Notes: generated by a model not told the origin, from the letters alone. Shown: positions 49,460 to 59,190, numbered from the stretch's first letter. The stretch: 64,000 bases of DNA from Agromyces fucosus (GCF_004134865.1 NZ_SDPO01000004.1:421673-485672); one strand, 5' to 3'. Made by a program: numbers and translations.

Positions 49460-50320
49460 CTATCCGGCGGCGCGCAGCGGCAGGCGTTCGCCGCCCGTCT
49501 GGCAGGTCGGGCAGTACTGGGCCGTCGTGCTCGCGAACGAGAAGTCGAGCACGGTGTCGCCGCAGACGGGGCATGTCTCGCCGGCACGTCCGTGCACGCG
49601 CATCGACGCGATCTTCGCGGCCTTGAGCTGGTCGATCGGCACTCCGCGCTGGTGTTCGATCGCACTCCTGATCGTGCCGACCGTTGCGTCGAAGAGGCGA
49701 TCCAGCTCGTCGTCGGTGAGCGCCGCAGCGTGGGTCACTGGGGAGATCTTTGCGAGGTGCAGGATCTCATCGGAGTACGCGTTGCCGATGCCCGCGAGCG
49801 ATTCCTGCTCCTGCAGCACGGCCTTCACCTGCTTGCGGCGCCCGACGACGACACGGTCGAAGTCGGCCCGCGTGAACCCGGGATCGGCAGGATCCGCTCC
49901 GAGCTTCGCAACCGCCGGCACCTCGCGCGGGTCGTCGACGACCCAGCAGCCGAGCGACACCCAGTCACCGGCATCCGTCAGCTCGACGACGGTGCCGTCG
50001 TCGAAGGTCAGCACCACGAGTGTCGGCGGAGCGTCGGCGTCGGGCCCCTCGGACTCGGATGCATCGGCGTCGCCCTTCGCATACCGCGCCCAGCCGTGCC
50101 GGCCGAGTGATACCACGAGGTGCGCGTCGCCGACCGCGAGGTCGACGTGCTTGCCATGGCGGGTCGCCCCGCTGACGCGCTCACCACGCAGGGAGGTCGG
50201 CGGGCGGCTGCGCGTCTTGGCCGCGCGGAACTCCACGACGTCGACGTCGGTGATCTCGCGGCCCGCCAAGCGCGTGCCCAGATCTTCGACGAGCGCCTGC
50301 ACCTCGGGCGACTCGGGCAT
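49460..50320 (-). CDS. Fpg/Nei-family DNA glycosylase, paralogue 2
   Basis: A 286-residue protein starting MPESPEVQALVEDLG: catalytic Pro2 and Glu3 are kept but residue 4 is Ser instead of the usual Leu. The lysine in TRHGKHVDLA, the IGNAYSDEILHLAKISP helix pair and the zinc finger CPVCGDTVLD / YCPTCQTGG are present. As in paralogue 1 the finger lacks the usual Arg (ASTTAQYC). The two proteins share length and most motifs, so they arose by duplication. It should act on oxidised or damaged bases. It ends 101 bases before the sigma gene, same strand. Confidence 0.9.
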   Translation of the reverse strand: MPESPEVQALVEDLGTRLAGREITDVDVVEFRAAKTRSRPPTSLRGERVSGATRHGKHVDLAVGDAHLVVSLGRHGWARYAKGDADASESEGPDADAPPTLVVLTFDDGTVVELTDAGDWVSLGCWVVDDPREVPAVAKLGADPADPGFTRADFDRVVVGRRKQVKAVLQEQESLAGIGNAYSDEILHLAKISPVTHAAALTDDELDRLFDATVGTIRSAIEHQRGVPIDQLKAAKIASMRVHGRAGETCPVCGDTVLDFSFASTTAQYCPTCQTGGERLPLRAAG

Positions 50321-50423
50321 GACGCCAGCCTCGCACATCGGCCGGCGGCGAGGGTAGCCCTCGTGGCAGCCAGCCCTTGCTACAGCGGCGGCTCACCGCA
50401 TGCAGCGCGGCGAGCATGGGCCC

Positions 50424-50455
50424 GCGGATGCCGCGCCCCCCGGCGCGGCATCCGC
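50424..50455 (-). terminator. Hairpin terminator of the DUF6458 gene
   Basis: A perfect 14-bp stem (GCGGATGCCGCGCC with GGCGCGGCATCCGC) and a four-base C loop lie 12 bases after the stop. Confidence 0.8.
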
Positions 50456-50467
50456 TCCCCTGCAGGA

Positions 50468-50725
50468 CTACACCTCGGGAGGCGCAGCCTGGTCCTCGGT
50501 CCGCGTGACGCGTTGGCCCACCACCGGATCGGCGGTCGAGCTCGTCGTGGAGATGCTCCGACGACGTCGCATCATGAAGATCAGACCGAAGATGATGACG
50601 ATCGCACCCGCGACCATCAGGATGTAGCCGACGAGATCGAGGTCGATCCAGTCGACGGTGACGTTCAGCGCAAAGGTGAGGACCGCGCCGATCGCCACGA
50701 GCAGAATGCCGAGGCCGATGCTCAT
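50468..50725 (-). CDS. DUF6458-like small two-helix membrane protein
   Basis: An 85-residue protein with GAGGGT ribosome site. It starts MSIGLGILLVAIGAVLTFAL and has a second helix VGYILMVAGAIVIIFGLIFM, then RRRR and a charged tail. The helix-loop-helix pattern with VDWIDLDLVGYILM between matches DUF6458 proteins, which are common in actinomycetes and have no known function. It follows the CsbD gene by 44 bases, so both may be one stress-response unit. Confidence 0.82.
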   Translation of the reverse strand: MSIGLGILLVAIGAVLTFALNVTVDWIDLDLVGYILMVAGAIVIIFGLIFMMRRRRSISTTSSTADPVVGQRVTRTEDQAAPPEV

Positions 50726-50769
50726 GTTCGTACCCTCCGATTCATTCGTGGGATCAGATCGAGGTCCCG

Positions 50770-50952
50770 CTACTTCGTGCCGTCGTCGAAGGCGTCCTTG
50801 ACCTTGTCGGCGGCCTTCTTGGCGTCGGCCTTGACCTGGTCGGCCTTGCCCTCCGCCTCGAGCCGCTCGTTGTCGGTCATCTTGCCGATGCCCTCCTTGA
50901 CCTTGCCGGTCATTCGTTCGGCGGCGTTGCCCAGATCGTCTTTGGCGTTCAT
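50770..50952 (-). CDS. CsbD-family stress protein
   Basis: A 60-residue, very hydrophilic protein: MNAKDDLGNAAERMTGKVKEG and so on, with the repeated K-x-x-A-x-x-V pattern of the CsbD family. GAGGAGGAAG precedes the ATG. CsbD proteins are general-stress-induced in other bacteria; their activity is unknown. It is the first gene of the likely two-gene unit with the DUF6458 gene. Confidence 0.88.
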   Translation of the reverse strand: MNAKDDLGNAAERMTGKVKEGIGKMTDNERLEAEGKADQVKADAKKAADKVKDAFDDGTK

Positions 50953-51111
50953 GGCTTCCTCCTCGGGAATCGGTCTGGCCGGCGCACCAGTTCAGTACGT
51001 CGGCTCCTCCACGGTAGGCAAGGCACCCGGCCTGCGACAACGGGTTGACAAGGCCACCGGGGACACCTACGGTCGCGCGCGGATGTCGGTGGGTGCTGAG
51101 ACACTCTCACT

Positions 51112-51339
51112 ATGACGACGATCGAACTTCGGGAGACCCGGCACCTCGCCGTGGGCGACACGCTCGTCAGCGTCTCCGGCCGGAGCTTCGAGGTCACCAA
51201 GCTCGTGCGCGTCGGCCGCGGCATCCGCGTGCACTACCTCGCCGACGACGGCACCGCCGGGCGCTTCACGGCCGCTCCCGAAGCGGTCTGTCGCGTGCTC
51301 GGCGACGTCAGCGGCGCGCACGCGCAGCACGTCGCCTGA
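51112..51339 (+). CDS. Hypothetical 75-residue protein
   Basis: The frame starts MTTIELRETRHLAVGDTLVS and predicts a small beta-rich protein (VSGRSFEVTKLVRVGRGIRVHYLADDG) without membrane segments. Good codon usage supports it. There is no clear ribosome site, and I do not recognise a family. It is convergent with the NIPSNAP-like gene, 14 bases apart. Confidence 0.55.
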   Translation: MTTIELRETRHLAVGDTLVSVSGRSFEVTKLVRVGRGIRVHYLADDGTAGRFTAAPEAVCRVLGDVSGAHAQHVA

Positions 51340-51353
51340 ACTGGCGCGGTGCG

Positions 51354-51659
51354 TCAGTTGAAGACCGGCGAGAGGAACCGGCGTTCGTACCGCCGGATGC
51401 ACTTCGTCTCGACCGCATACTCGTACGCCTCGATGCACTCGGGATCATCAGCGGCTGCGAGCCGATACTGCTCGTAGTCGGCGAGCGACGGGAAGGTGAA
51501 GAGCGCGAACGCCTCGTCGCTGTCCCCCTCGCTCGGGAGGAAGTAGCCGTGGTGCATGCCGCCGAGCTTGTTGACGAGGCGGATCCAGCGCTCCCCGTAC
51601 TCGCGGAACTCGGCGAGCTTGTCGGCATCGATCTCGTAGCGCAGGTGCACGGTGATCAT
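51354..51659 (-). CDS. NIPSNAP-family dimeric alpha-beta barrel protein
   Basis: A 101-residue protein starting MITVHLRYEIDADKLAEFREYGERWI. It shows the NIPSNAP pattern of two beta strands, RWIRLVNKLGGMHHGYFLPSEGDSDEAFALFTFPSLADYEQYR and a final strand ETKCIRRYERRFLSPVF. The fold is related to EthD and antibiotic monooxygenase-type barrels; no catalytic residue can be assigned. Function unknown. Confidence 0.82.
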   Translation of the reverse strand: MITVHLRYEIDADKLAEFREYGERWIRLVNKLGGMHHGYFLPSEGDSDEAFALFTFPSLADYEQYRLAAADDPECIEAYEYAVETKCIRRYERRFLSPVFN

Positions 51660-51839
51660 CAGGGCGACTCGTTTCTGTCGGCGGTGGACGCGCAGCGTGC
51701 GGAGCCCGCAACGAGTATCCCGGTGCTGGTGCATCCAGTCCAATCCGCGTCGCGCTGCGTGACAAGCCGCTTCGGGCGCGCCGACTCACGTACCCTGAGG
51801 AGCGGGCCGCGATTCGCGCGGACCGACGAGAGGCTCCCC

Positions 51840-52184
51840 GTGAACATCACCCTGCTTCGACGATTCGTCGTAGTCGCCGAGGAGTTGCACTTCCCGCGTG
51901 CCGCAGAAGCCCTCGGCATCCCGCTCGCGTCGCTCTACACCTCGATCGACAAGCTCGAGGCCGAGGTCGGGCACCCGCTCTTCACTCGGCAGGGCGACAC
52001 CCGGCTCACCAAGGTCGGGCTCCTGCTGCTCGACGAGGCCAGGGCGGAGATCGCTGCGGCGCCCGCTCCCGTCGAGAAGCCCGTGGTGAAGGCCGGTGGC
52101 AAGGCGAAGGCCTCCAAGGGCAAGGGTCGCGCGCCCATCGTGAAGGGCAAGCCGAAGCCCTACAAGAAGCGACAGGGCCGCTGA
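51840..52184 (+). CDS. Stand-alone LysR-type winged HTH with lysine-rich tail
   Basis: A 114-residue protein, GTG start behind GAGAGG. Residues 1-60 match the N-terminal HTH of LysR regulators: ITLLRRFVVVAEELHFPRAAEALGIPLASLYTSIDKLEAEVGHPLFTR. The effector-binding domain, normally about 200 more residues, is absent; instead a short helix is followed by a strongly basic tail (GKAKASKGKGRAPIVKGKP). There is no frameshifted remainder downstream, so this is not a simple truncation. It looks like a DNA-binding protein that relies on the HTH plus a histone-like tail. Target unknown. Confidence 0.78.
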   Translation: MNITLLRRFVVVAEELHFPRAAEALGIPLASLYTSIDKLEAEVGHPLFTRQGDTRLTKVGLLLLDEARAEIAAAPAPVEKPVVKAGGKAKASKGKGRAPIVKGKPKPYKKRQGR

Positions 52185-52219
52185 CGGCGGCACCCTGCGC
52201 TTGAGCGCGGTGACGACGT

Positions 52220-52768
52220 TCAGTGCGTCCAGTCACGCCTCAGCAGGCCGTACACCCAACTGTCGGACACGTCGCCGTTGACGATGCAGTCCTCGCGCAG
52301 CGTCCCCTCGCGCACGAAGCCCAGCTTCTCGAGCACTCGGGCGGACGCCAGGTTGCGGGTATCGGTCTCGGACTGGACTCGATTCAGATCGATCGTGTCG
52401 AAGGCCCATCGCAGCAGCGCACGCGCTGCCTCCGTCGCGTAGCCGTGGCCCCACGCCGCCCTGTTGAGGCAGTACCCCAGGGAGGCGCTGCGAAAGTCGG
52501 AGTTCCAGCTGTTGAAGGTGCACCAGCCGACGAAAGCCCGATCGGCGGTGCGCTCGATCGCGACGCGCGCACCACTGCCCTCGTCCGCCATCCGTCGGCA
52601 TCCGTCCATGAAGCGTGCGACCGAGGCCCGGTCGGTCCACGGCGGAGAATCCCAGTAGCGAAGGACGTCCGCGTCGCTCTGCAACGCGAAGAGGGCATCG
52701 GCGTCGTCGTCGGTGAACGGACGGAGTCGCAGGCGCTCGGTGTGCAGGGTCGGGGTCGGCAGCGTCAC
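52220..52768 (-). CDS. GNAT-family N-acetyltransferase (RimJ/RimL-like)
   Basis: A 182-residue protein starting GTG (VTLPTPTLHTERLRLRPFTDDDADALF) behind GAGGAT. The core shows SLGYCLNRAAWGHGYATEAARALLRWAF with the acetyl-CoA loop and LASARVLEKLGFVREGTLRE. The substrate is unknown. It is divergent from the VOC-family gene. Confidence 0.88.
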   Translation of the reverse strand: MTLPTPTLHTERLRLRPFTDDDADALFALQSDADVLRYWDSPPWTDRASVARFMDGCRRMADEGSGARVAIERTADRAFVGWCTFNSWNSDFRSASLGYCLNRAAWGHGYATEAARALLRWAFDTIDLNRVQSETDTRNLASARVLEKLGFVREGTLREDCIVNGDVSDSWVYGLLRRDWTH

Positions 52769-52836
52769 CAGGTCATCCTCGCAGGAGGCTCCCACGGAAC
52801 GCCACGATGCACCTCCCGGGCGCGTGTTGGTCTCGG

Positions 52837-52842
52837 TAGGGT
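52837..52842 (+). promoter_or_regulatory. -10 element of a probable leaderless VOC-protein promoter
   Basis: TAGGGT lies seven bases before the ATG at 52850 and matches TANNNT; there is no ribosome site. Confidence 0.5.
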
Positions 52843-52849
52843 GGGCGCC

Positions 52850-53287
52850 ATGACCGTGAAGATGGACAATGTCGGCATCGTCGTCGAGGATCTCGCCGCG
52901 GCGATCGCGTTCTTCCGCGAACTCGGACTCGAGCTCGAAGGGCAGACCGTCGTCGAGGGCGAGTGGGCCGGACAAGTCACCGGCCTAGGGCACCAGCGTG
53001 TCGAGATCGCGATGATGCGCACCCCCGACGGCCACAGCCGGATCGAACTCTCGCGCTTCATCGAGCCCGCCGTCGTCTCCGATCATCGGAACGCGCCGGT
53101 CAACGCGCTCGGCTACTTGCGCGTCATGTTCGCCGTCGACGATCTCGATGCGACCCTCGACCGCCTGCGCGAGCACGGCGTGGAACTCGTCAGCACCGAA
53201 GTCGTGCGATATGAGGACGTGTACCGGCTCTGCTACGTGCGCGGGCCCGAGGGCATCCTCATCGGCCTTGCCGAGGAGCTCGGTTGA
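52850..53287 (+). CDS. VOC-superfamily (glyoxalase/dioxygenase fold) protein
   Basis: A 145-residue protein: MTVKMDNVGIVVEDLAAAIAFF opens the first beta-alpha-beta unit and VNALGYLRVMFAVDDLDATLDRL the second. A terminal RLCYVRGPEGILIGLAEEL matches the metal-site Glu (PEGILIGLAE). The first-strand metal ligand is Asn-Val rather than His. Family members isomerise, oxygenate or sequester small molecules. No pathway context is present. Confidence 0.85.
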   Translation: MTVKMDNVGIVVEDLAAAIAFFRELGLELEGQTVVEGEWAGQVTGLGHQRVEIAMMRTPDGHSRIELSRFIEPAVVSDHRNAPVNALGYLRVMFAVDDLDATLDRLREHGVELVSTEVVRYEDVYRLCYVRGPEGILIGLAEELG

Positions 53288-53311
53288 GTCGACGAGGGCG
53301 ACGGCGCCGCG

Positions 53312-53797
53312 TCACGGGATGTCGAGGCTGATCGGCTCGCCCTCGCTCGGGCCGCCGCACTGCTCGCTTCCGCCCACGCGCCGCCACTCGATGGCGGCCT
53401 CGCGCTCGGCGAGCACCTCACCGGTCGCCGTGACGGCACGCACGGTGAGCGAGTCCGGCTGCTGCGCGGGGAACAAGATCCGCCAGGTGTCCTCGTCGAC
53501 GCGCTCGGTGGAGAACAGCAACGCCACATCGGCCGGTGCGCTCGAGGGCGTTGCGGATGCTTCGGGCAGCGCCGTCATCACGTGCAGCGGTTCATCGCTC
53601 GCCGGCAGAAGCGGAGCCGCCGAAGCGCAGACGCCGTCGGTACACAGCTCGACCGCGGCCACCTCACCCGCACTTCCGTCGAGCTCGACGTTGACCGCAT
53701 CGATCCATCCGATGGTGGTGCACGCCAAAGAGCAACCCGACACCGTCGAGCTCGCCACCACCGCAGCGGCGAGGCCGAGCAGGCGAAGTCTTCTCAT
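53312..53797 (-). CDS. Hypothetical secreted lipoprotein
   Basis: A 161-residue protein. ATG 53797 begins MRRLRLLGLAAAVVASSTVSGC, a lipoprotein signal with the lipobox VSGC. The mature part has several cysteines (CSLACTTIGW, LCTDGVCAS) and no recognised domain. TACTGT eight bases before the ATG may be a leaderless promoter. Neighbours give no hint of its job. Confidence 0.7.
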   Translation of the reverse strand: MRRLRLLGLAAAVVASSTVSGCSLACTTIGWIDAVNVELDGSAGEVAAVELCTDGVCASAAPLLPASDEPLHVMTALPEASATPSSAPADVALLFSTERVDEDTWRILFPAQQPDSLTVRAVTATGEVLAEREAAIEWRRVGGSEQCGGPSEGEPISLDIP

Positions 53798-53851
53798 GCC
53801 GGCCAACAGTACCGCGGGCGTCGCAGGGTCACACGGTGAAGCGGCAAGGGC

Positions 53852-55507
53852 TCAGCCCAATCGGATGCCGCGGTCCAGCATGAACGGGACGGGATCGACC
53901 TGCGTGCCGTTCTCGTACACCTCGAAGTGGAGATGGCATCCGGTGGCCGCGCCGGTCGCGCCGGACCATGCGATCTGCTGGCCTGGGAGCACCCATTCGC
54001 CGACGCTCACGAGGATGCCCCCGTTGGCGATATGCGCATACCCGGTGTGCGTGTATGCGCCGTGGTCGATCTTCACCCAGTTGCCGTAGGTCCCGAGCCA
54101 GCCGGCGCTGACGACCCGGCCCCCGGCCGCCGCATAGATCGGCGCGTTGCATCCGGTACCGAGGTCGACACCCCGGTGGAAGGACTGCGTGCATCCGCCC
54201 GCAGTGCAGATGGGCTCGCGCGGGCCGAAGACGTCGGTGATCCGTCCACTGGCCGGCTTCATCCACGCTGCGCAGACGGCATCACGTGCCACGGAATCAC
54301 TGAGGGCGGCCGGACCACCGAGCAGCACGCGTGCCGTCGGCGCCAGCGCGCCGATCGCGGTCGAGACCGACTGCGGCACGCACCACTTCTGCGCGACGTA
54401 GAGCGGCCCACCGACCGCGCCGGCGAGGGCGGCACCCGCCAGCGCGTCGGCGAAGCCGTCGCCGTTCGCGATGAAGGCAGCACTCACTGGAGCACTCGCA
54501 CCGAACACCGCCGCGTTGATCGCCACGGCCGTGAGGTATCGATCAGCACCCTCGTGCCGAAGCACGGTGAACCCGCCCCCCGTCAACTGCTGGGCGATCT
54601 CCACGCTGACGGCGCTCGATCCGCCAGCGATGCGGATCGTCCGGACGCCCAACTCGTACAGGGCCGCGATCGTGCTCGGGCGCACCGATTCACCATCGAC
54701 GAGGAAGACCGGCGCACCGAGCGAGCCTGCCGCCGCTGAGGCGGCGAGCGCGTCGGGGAAGTTGTTCCCGGTCGCGATGAATGCCTCCGCGGCAGCGGTG
54801 AACGAATCGGCGATCAGCAACTCGCCGCTCTCGTAGCGGTCGGCACCCCCGAGCCGGATGATCGTCGGCGCCAGCATCGCGAGTTCGTCGTAGACACCAG
54901 CACCGATGACGGCCTCACCGCCGACGACGACGATCCGGTCGGGTGCGAGTCGCACTACCTCGTCTCGCACCACGGCCGGAAGGCTGTCGCTGTGCGTCAG
55001 CAGCAACGGCCCGCCGAGATGCGCCGCTGGGGCTGCGGCGCTCAACGCGTCGGGGAAGTCGGCCCCGGTCGCCACGTACACCACCGGCACGTTCGAGGCG
55101 AACCGCTGCGAGATCGCGACCGACGTGGAGAATCGGTCGGCGCCCGCGAGCCGGTGCACGCCTGGACCGAACGGGGTGACCGACGTCAGCGCGAACGGAC
55201 TGAGCGCTTGCGGAGCGTCGTCGGGCGCGGCCGGTGCAGGAGTGGACGACTCCGGCTCGTCGGTCGGCGTCGGTGTGGGTGCCACCGGGGCGGGGCTCGC
55301 GTCACCGGGTGACGGTTCCTCGGGTGCCGGCGTCTCCTCGTCGGGCTCTTCAGGACTCGGTGCGCCCGACGTGGGCAGAGGCTCGGTCGTCGCAGGCGGA
55401 TCGCCCTGCGGCCCCACCACTTCTCCCGCCCATGCCGGACTGGATCCGAACCCGATGATGACGGCCGCGGCGATCGCGACGGCCCACCTCCGCTGCGTGC
55501 GACGCAT
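53852..55507 (-). CDS. Secreted cell-wall-binding-repeat protein with M23 peptidase domain
   Basis: A 551-residue exported protein with signal peptide MRRTQRRWAVAIAAAVIIGF and a Pro/Thr/Glu-rich linker to about residue 100. Three cell-wall-binding type 2 (CWB2-like) repeats follow (residues about 115-385): each contains a version of RLAGADRFSTSVAIS, VPVVYVATGADFPDALSAAA and VVVGGEAVIG. The C-terminal M23 domain has HRGVDLGTGCNAPIY and GCHLHFEVYENG with the zinc ligands. It likely attaches to the cell wall and cuts peptidoglycan peptides. It is the second M23 gene in the window and has GGAGGGGG before the ATG. Confidence 0.9.
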   Translation of the reverse strand: MRRTQRRWAVAIAAAVIIGFGSSPAWAGEVVGPQGDPPATTEPLPTSGAPSPEEPDEETPAPEEPSPGDASPAPVAPTPTPTDEPESSTPAPAAPDDAPQALSPFALTSVTPFGPGVHRLAGADRFSTSVAISQRFASNVPVVYVATGADFPDALSAAAPAAHLGGPLLLTHSDSLPAVVRDEVVRLAPDRIVVVGGEAVIGAGVYDELAMLAPTIIRLGGADRYESGELLIADSFTAAAEAFIATGNNFPDALAASAAAGSLGAPVFLVDGESVRPSTIAALYELGVRTIRIAGGSSAVSVEIAQQLTGGGFTVLRHEGADRYLTAVAINAAVFGASAPVSAAFIANGDGFADALAGAALAGAVGGPLYVAQKWCVPQSVSTAIGALAPTARVLLGGPAALSDSVARDAVCAAWMKPASGRITDVFGPREPICTAGGCTQSFHRGVDLGTGCNAPIYAAAGGRVVSAGWLGTYGNWVKIDHGAYTHTGYAHIANGGILVSVGEWVLPGQQIAWSGATGAATGCHLHFEVYENGTQVDPVPFMLDRGIRLG

Positions 55508-55610
55508 GGCGTGCCCCCTCCCCCGTGCGAACGGCGGAATCCTGCCGAGGGCGTCCTCGGCCCGACATTCGCACTTCGCAGTGTACGGGTGGGGCGCGGG
55601 CGGCGCAGGG

Positions 55611-56684
<1,074 letters not shown>

Positions 56685-56690
56685 GGGGGT

Positions 56691-57596
56691 CTATCGTACC
56701 GGCAGGTCGGTCGAGGCATCCGCTCGCTTCGCCCGCCCGATTCTGAGCGTCAGGTACACGCCGAGCAGCACGAGCGCGCCGCCCGCCATCGCGATCGGCT
56801 CGAGCGACTGCCCGAACGCCAGGGCGATCAGCACCGTGAACACCGGCAGCAGGTTCAGGAAGATGCCGGCGCGGGCTGGGCCGACCGCGCCAGAGCCGAG
56901 GTTCCAGAGCGCGTAGCCGAGCATCGACGGGAAGATCACGATGTAGGCGAGGCCCGCGATTCCGCCGGCCGTGGTCGGCAAGGTGACGCCGATGACGGTG
57001 ACGAAGGGCAGCATGGTCGCCACCGCGAGTACGGCCTGCACGGCGGTGGCCGTGATCGGCGGGGTCCGGAGCCGGCGGGCGACGATCGAGTACGCGGTCC
57101 AGGCGATGACGGATGCCACGACGAGCAGGTCCCCGATGCGGAAACCCTGCTCGAGCACGGCCAGCACGTCGCCGCCCGTGAGCACGAGCGTGACCCCCGC
57201 GAACGCGACGACGAGGCCGACGATCTGCAGGCCGTGCAGCCGCTGATGCAGGAAGATCGCCGCGGCGAGCGCGATCGTCGCCGGGTTGATCGCCGAGATG
57301 ACGGCGGCGTTCACCGCCCCGGTGAGACCCAGCGCGCTGTAGAGGAACAACGTGTAGCCCGTGAGTCCGAGCGCGGACTGCAGCAAGTGCAGCGGCCACT
57401 CGCGCGTTGCCGCGCGCCAGTCGGGTCGCTCGATCGCCCAGGCGAGCACGAGCAGCGGGATCGCGGCGAACACCCAGCGCCAGAAGGTGAGCGAGATCGG
57501 CGTGATCTCGGTTGTGACCATCTCGCCGAAGACGTAGTTGCCCGCCCAGAAGAGGTTGGCGAGCGCGAGTGCCAGGTACGCCCGTCCGCGATGCAT
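56691..57596 (-). CDS. EamA/DMT-family membrane transporter
   Basis: A 301-residue protein with ten hydrophobic helices arranged as two EamA halves. The first begins AYLALALANLFWAGNYVFGEMV and the halves join around residues 145-160. It most probably exports metabolites or amino acids, as RhaT/YdcZ-like DMT proteins do. It ends six bases before the ychF start. No substrate clue is visible. Confidence 0.87.
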   Translation of the reverse strand: MHRGRAYLALALANLFWAGNYVFGEMVTTEITPISLTFWRWVFAAIPLLVLAWAIERPDWRAATREWPLHLLQSALGLTGYTLFLYSALGLTGAVNAAVISAINPATIALAAAIFLHQRLHGLQIVGLVVAFAGVTLVLTGGDVLAVLEQGFRIGDLLVVASVIAWTAYSIVARRLRTPPITATAVQAVLAVATMLPFVTVIGVTLPTTAGGIAGLAYIVIFPSMLGYALWNLGSGAVGPARAGIFLNLLPVFTVLIALAFGQSLEPIAMAGGALVLLGVYLTLRIGRAKRADASTDLPVR

Positions 57597-57622
57597 CAGG
57601 TCAGGATACGGGCACGCCCCGT

Positions 57623-58420
57623 TCAGTCGGCGAGCACCGTGCGGAAGCAGCGGGTCACGTACGGCACGACGAGTTCCTCGGCGCCTGCGAGGTCGGGGTG
57701 GGTCGCGAGGAGGGTCTCGAGCGCGCCGATCGTCGCCCGCTGCTCGTCGGGCGTCGAGGTGATGAAGTAGCTGCGCGACCGCACGAGGTCGAGGAACGCC
57801 TCACGGGACATCCGTGCACCCCACTCCACCGTGTGCTCGACGATCTCGCCGAACGGGGGCCCGACGTTCACGTAGCTCTCGAACGTTGCGCTCGCGTCGT
57901 GCCGTTCGTGCATGATCTCCCCTGCCTGCCGGAGCCAGTCGACGCGGGTGTCGCGGCTGTTCCAGACGAGCCCGAGGATGCCATGCGGCCGGAGCACCCG
58001 CGCGATCTCGGGGATCGCGCGATCGGGCTGGAACCAGTGCCACGCCTGGCCGGCGACGACGGCGTCGACGGCGTCGTCTTCGATCGGGATGTCCTCGGCC
58101 GTGCCGAGGATTCGCGGCACGCCGGGCACGGCGACCTCGAGCTCCTCGAGCATCTCCTCGACGGGGTCGACCGCGATGACCTCGCGATCGAGGGCGACGA
58201 GCGCCTCGGTGAGCTTGCCGGTGCCCGCGCCGAGGTCGAGCACGCGGGTCGCGTCGCCGATGAGCCAGGCGATCGCCTCGGCCGGGTACCCGGGCCGGGC
58301 CTGATGGTAGACGGATGCCGCGGCGCCGAACGAGCGCGCATTGACCTGCGTCGCGGGGTCGGAGGGATCGGCGACCAGGCCGTGCTCGCGGGGCTCCGCC
58401 GCCTCGGGTCGTTCGTTCAT
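57623..58420 (-). CDS. SAM-dependent class I methyltransferase
   Basis: A 265-residue protein with an AAGAGGA ribosome site. ARSFGAAASVYHQARPGYP and the SAM loop RVLDLGAGTGKLTEAL with AVDPVEEMLEEL and VDAVVAGQAWHWFQPDRAI define the ubiE/methyltransferase-11 group often annotated as trans-aconitate methyltransferase-like. Substrate unknown. It lies downstream of nothing on its strand within 150 bases, and the DMT gene follows after 26 bases. Confidence 0.87.
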   Translation of the reverse strand: MNERPEAAEPREHGLVADPSDPATQVNARSFGAAASVYHQARPGYPAEAIAWLIGDATRVLDLGAGTGKLTEALVALDREVIAVDPVEEMLEELEVAVPGVPRILGTAEDIPIEDDAVDAVVAGQAWHWFQPDRAIPEIARVLRPHGILGLVWNSRDTRVDWLRQAGEIMHERHDASATFESYVNVGPPFGEIVEHTVEWGARMSREAFLDLVRSRSYFITSTPDEQRATIGALETLLATHPDLAGAEELVVPYVTRCFRTVLAD

Positions 58421-58572
58421 CGCGATCCTCTTCCTCACGTGGCACGTTTTCCCCCGCCGCACGAACGGGCGCCGGCCACCGCCATTCCACGCCCAGCCCG
58501 GGGCATCCGTCAACCTCGGCGTTCGCGGCGCGGGCGACGGGCGGTGTCGGCGCGGCATGCGACGATGCCTGT

Positions 58573-59190
58573 GTGCCAGTGGACTTCACCGCGATCGACT
58601 TCGAAACCGCCAACTCCTCTGGCGCCTCCGCCTGTTCGGTGGGCCTCGTGAAGGTGAGGGACGGCCGGGTCGTCGAGCGCGAGCACCGGTACATCCGTCC
58701 GCCGTTCCCGCACAACGAGTTCTCGGAGTGGAACGTGCGCATCCACGGCATCACTCCCGACATGGTGGCGAACGCCGACGACTGGCGGGTGCATCTGCCC
58801 CGCCTCCGCGAGTTCGCCGGCGACGACATGCTCGTCGCGCACAACGCGGGCTTCGACATGGGCGTCATCGCCAAGACCTCGACGGCGCTCGGTCTCGACG
58901 TGCCCGATTTCCGCTACCTCTGCAGCCTGCAGGTGGCCCGTCGCACCTACCACCTCGACTCGTACCGATTGCCGGTCGCGGCGATGGCCGCGGGCTTCGA
59001 GGGCTTCTCGCACCACGACGCGCTCGCCGACGCCGAGGCGTGCGCCGCGATCGTCGTGCACGCCGCGGCGCGCCACGAGGTCGACGACCTCGACCGGCTC
59101 GCGCACATCACTCGGGTGAAGATCGGTGCGATCGGGCCCGTCGCCACACGCGACGACCGTGCAGCGCACGGCCCGATGGCCCTGCAGTAA
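58573..59190 (+). CDS. DEDDh-family 3'-5' exonuclease (DnaQ-like)
   Basis: A 205-residue protein starting GTG. The DEDDh residues are visible: Asp and Glu in FTAIDFETAN near residue 10, Asp in LVAHNAGFDMGV near 97, and His/Asp in SHHDALADAEACA. The rest matches short actinobacterial exonuclease-domain proteins. It should degrade 3' ends of DNA or RNA; the role (proofreading, repair or oligonucleotide turnover) is open. rmuC follows after 55 bases, and both may serve DNA metabolism. Confidence 0.88.
   Translation: MPVDFTAIDFETANSSGASACSVGLVKVRDGRVVEREHRYIRPPFPHNEFSEWNVRIHGITPDMVANADDWRVHLPRLREFAGDDMLVAHNAGFDMGVIAKTSTALGLDVPDFRYLCSLQVARRTYHLDSYRLPVAAMAAGFEGFSHHDALADAEACAAIVVHAAARHEVDDLDRLAHITRVKIGAIGPVATRDDRAAHGPMALQ

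Noticed and set aside
47145..50357. A 1070-codon open frame on the plus strand across the Fpg paralogues and sigma factor
   Set aside because: It crosses four well-supported minus-strand genes and has no recognisable domain; it is a coding shadow of high-GC DNA.
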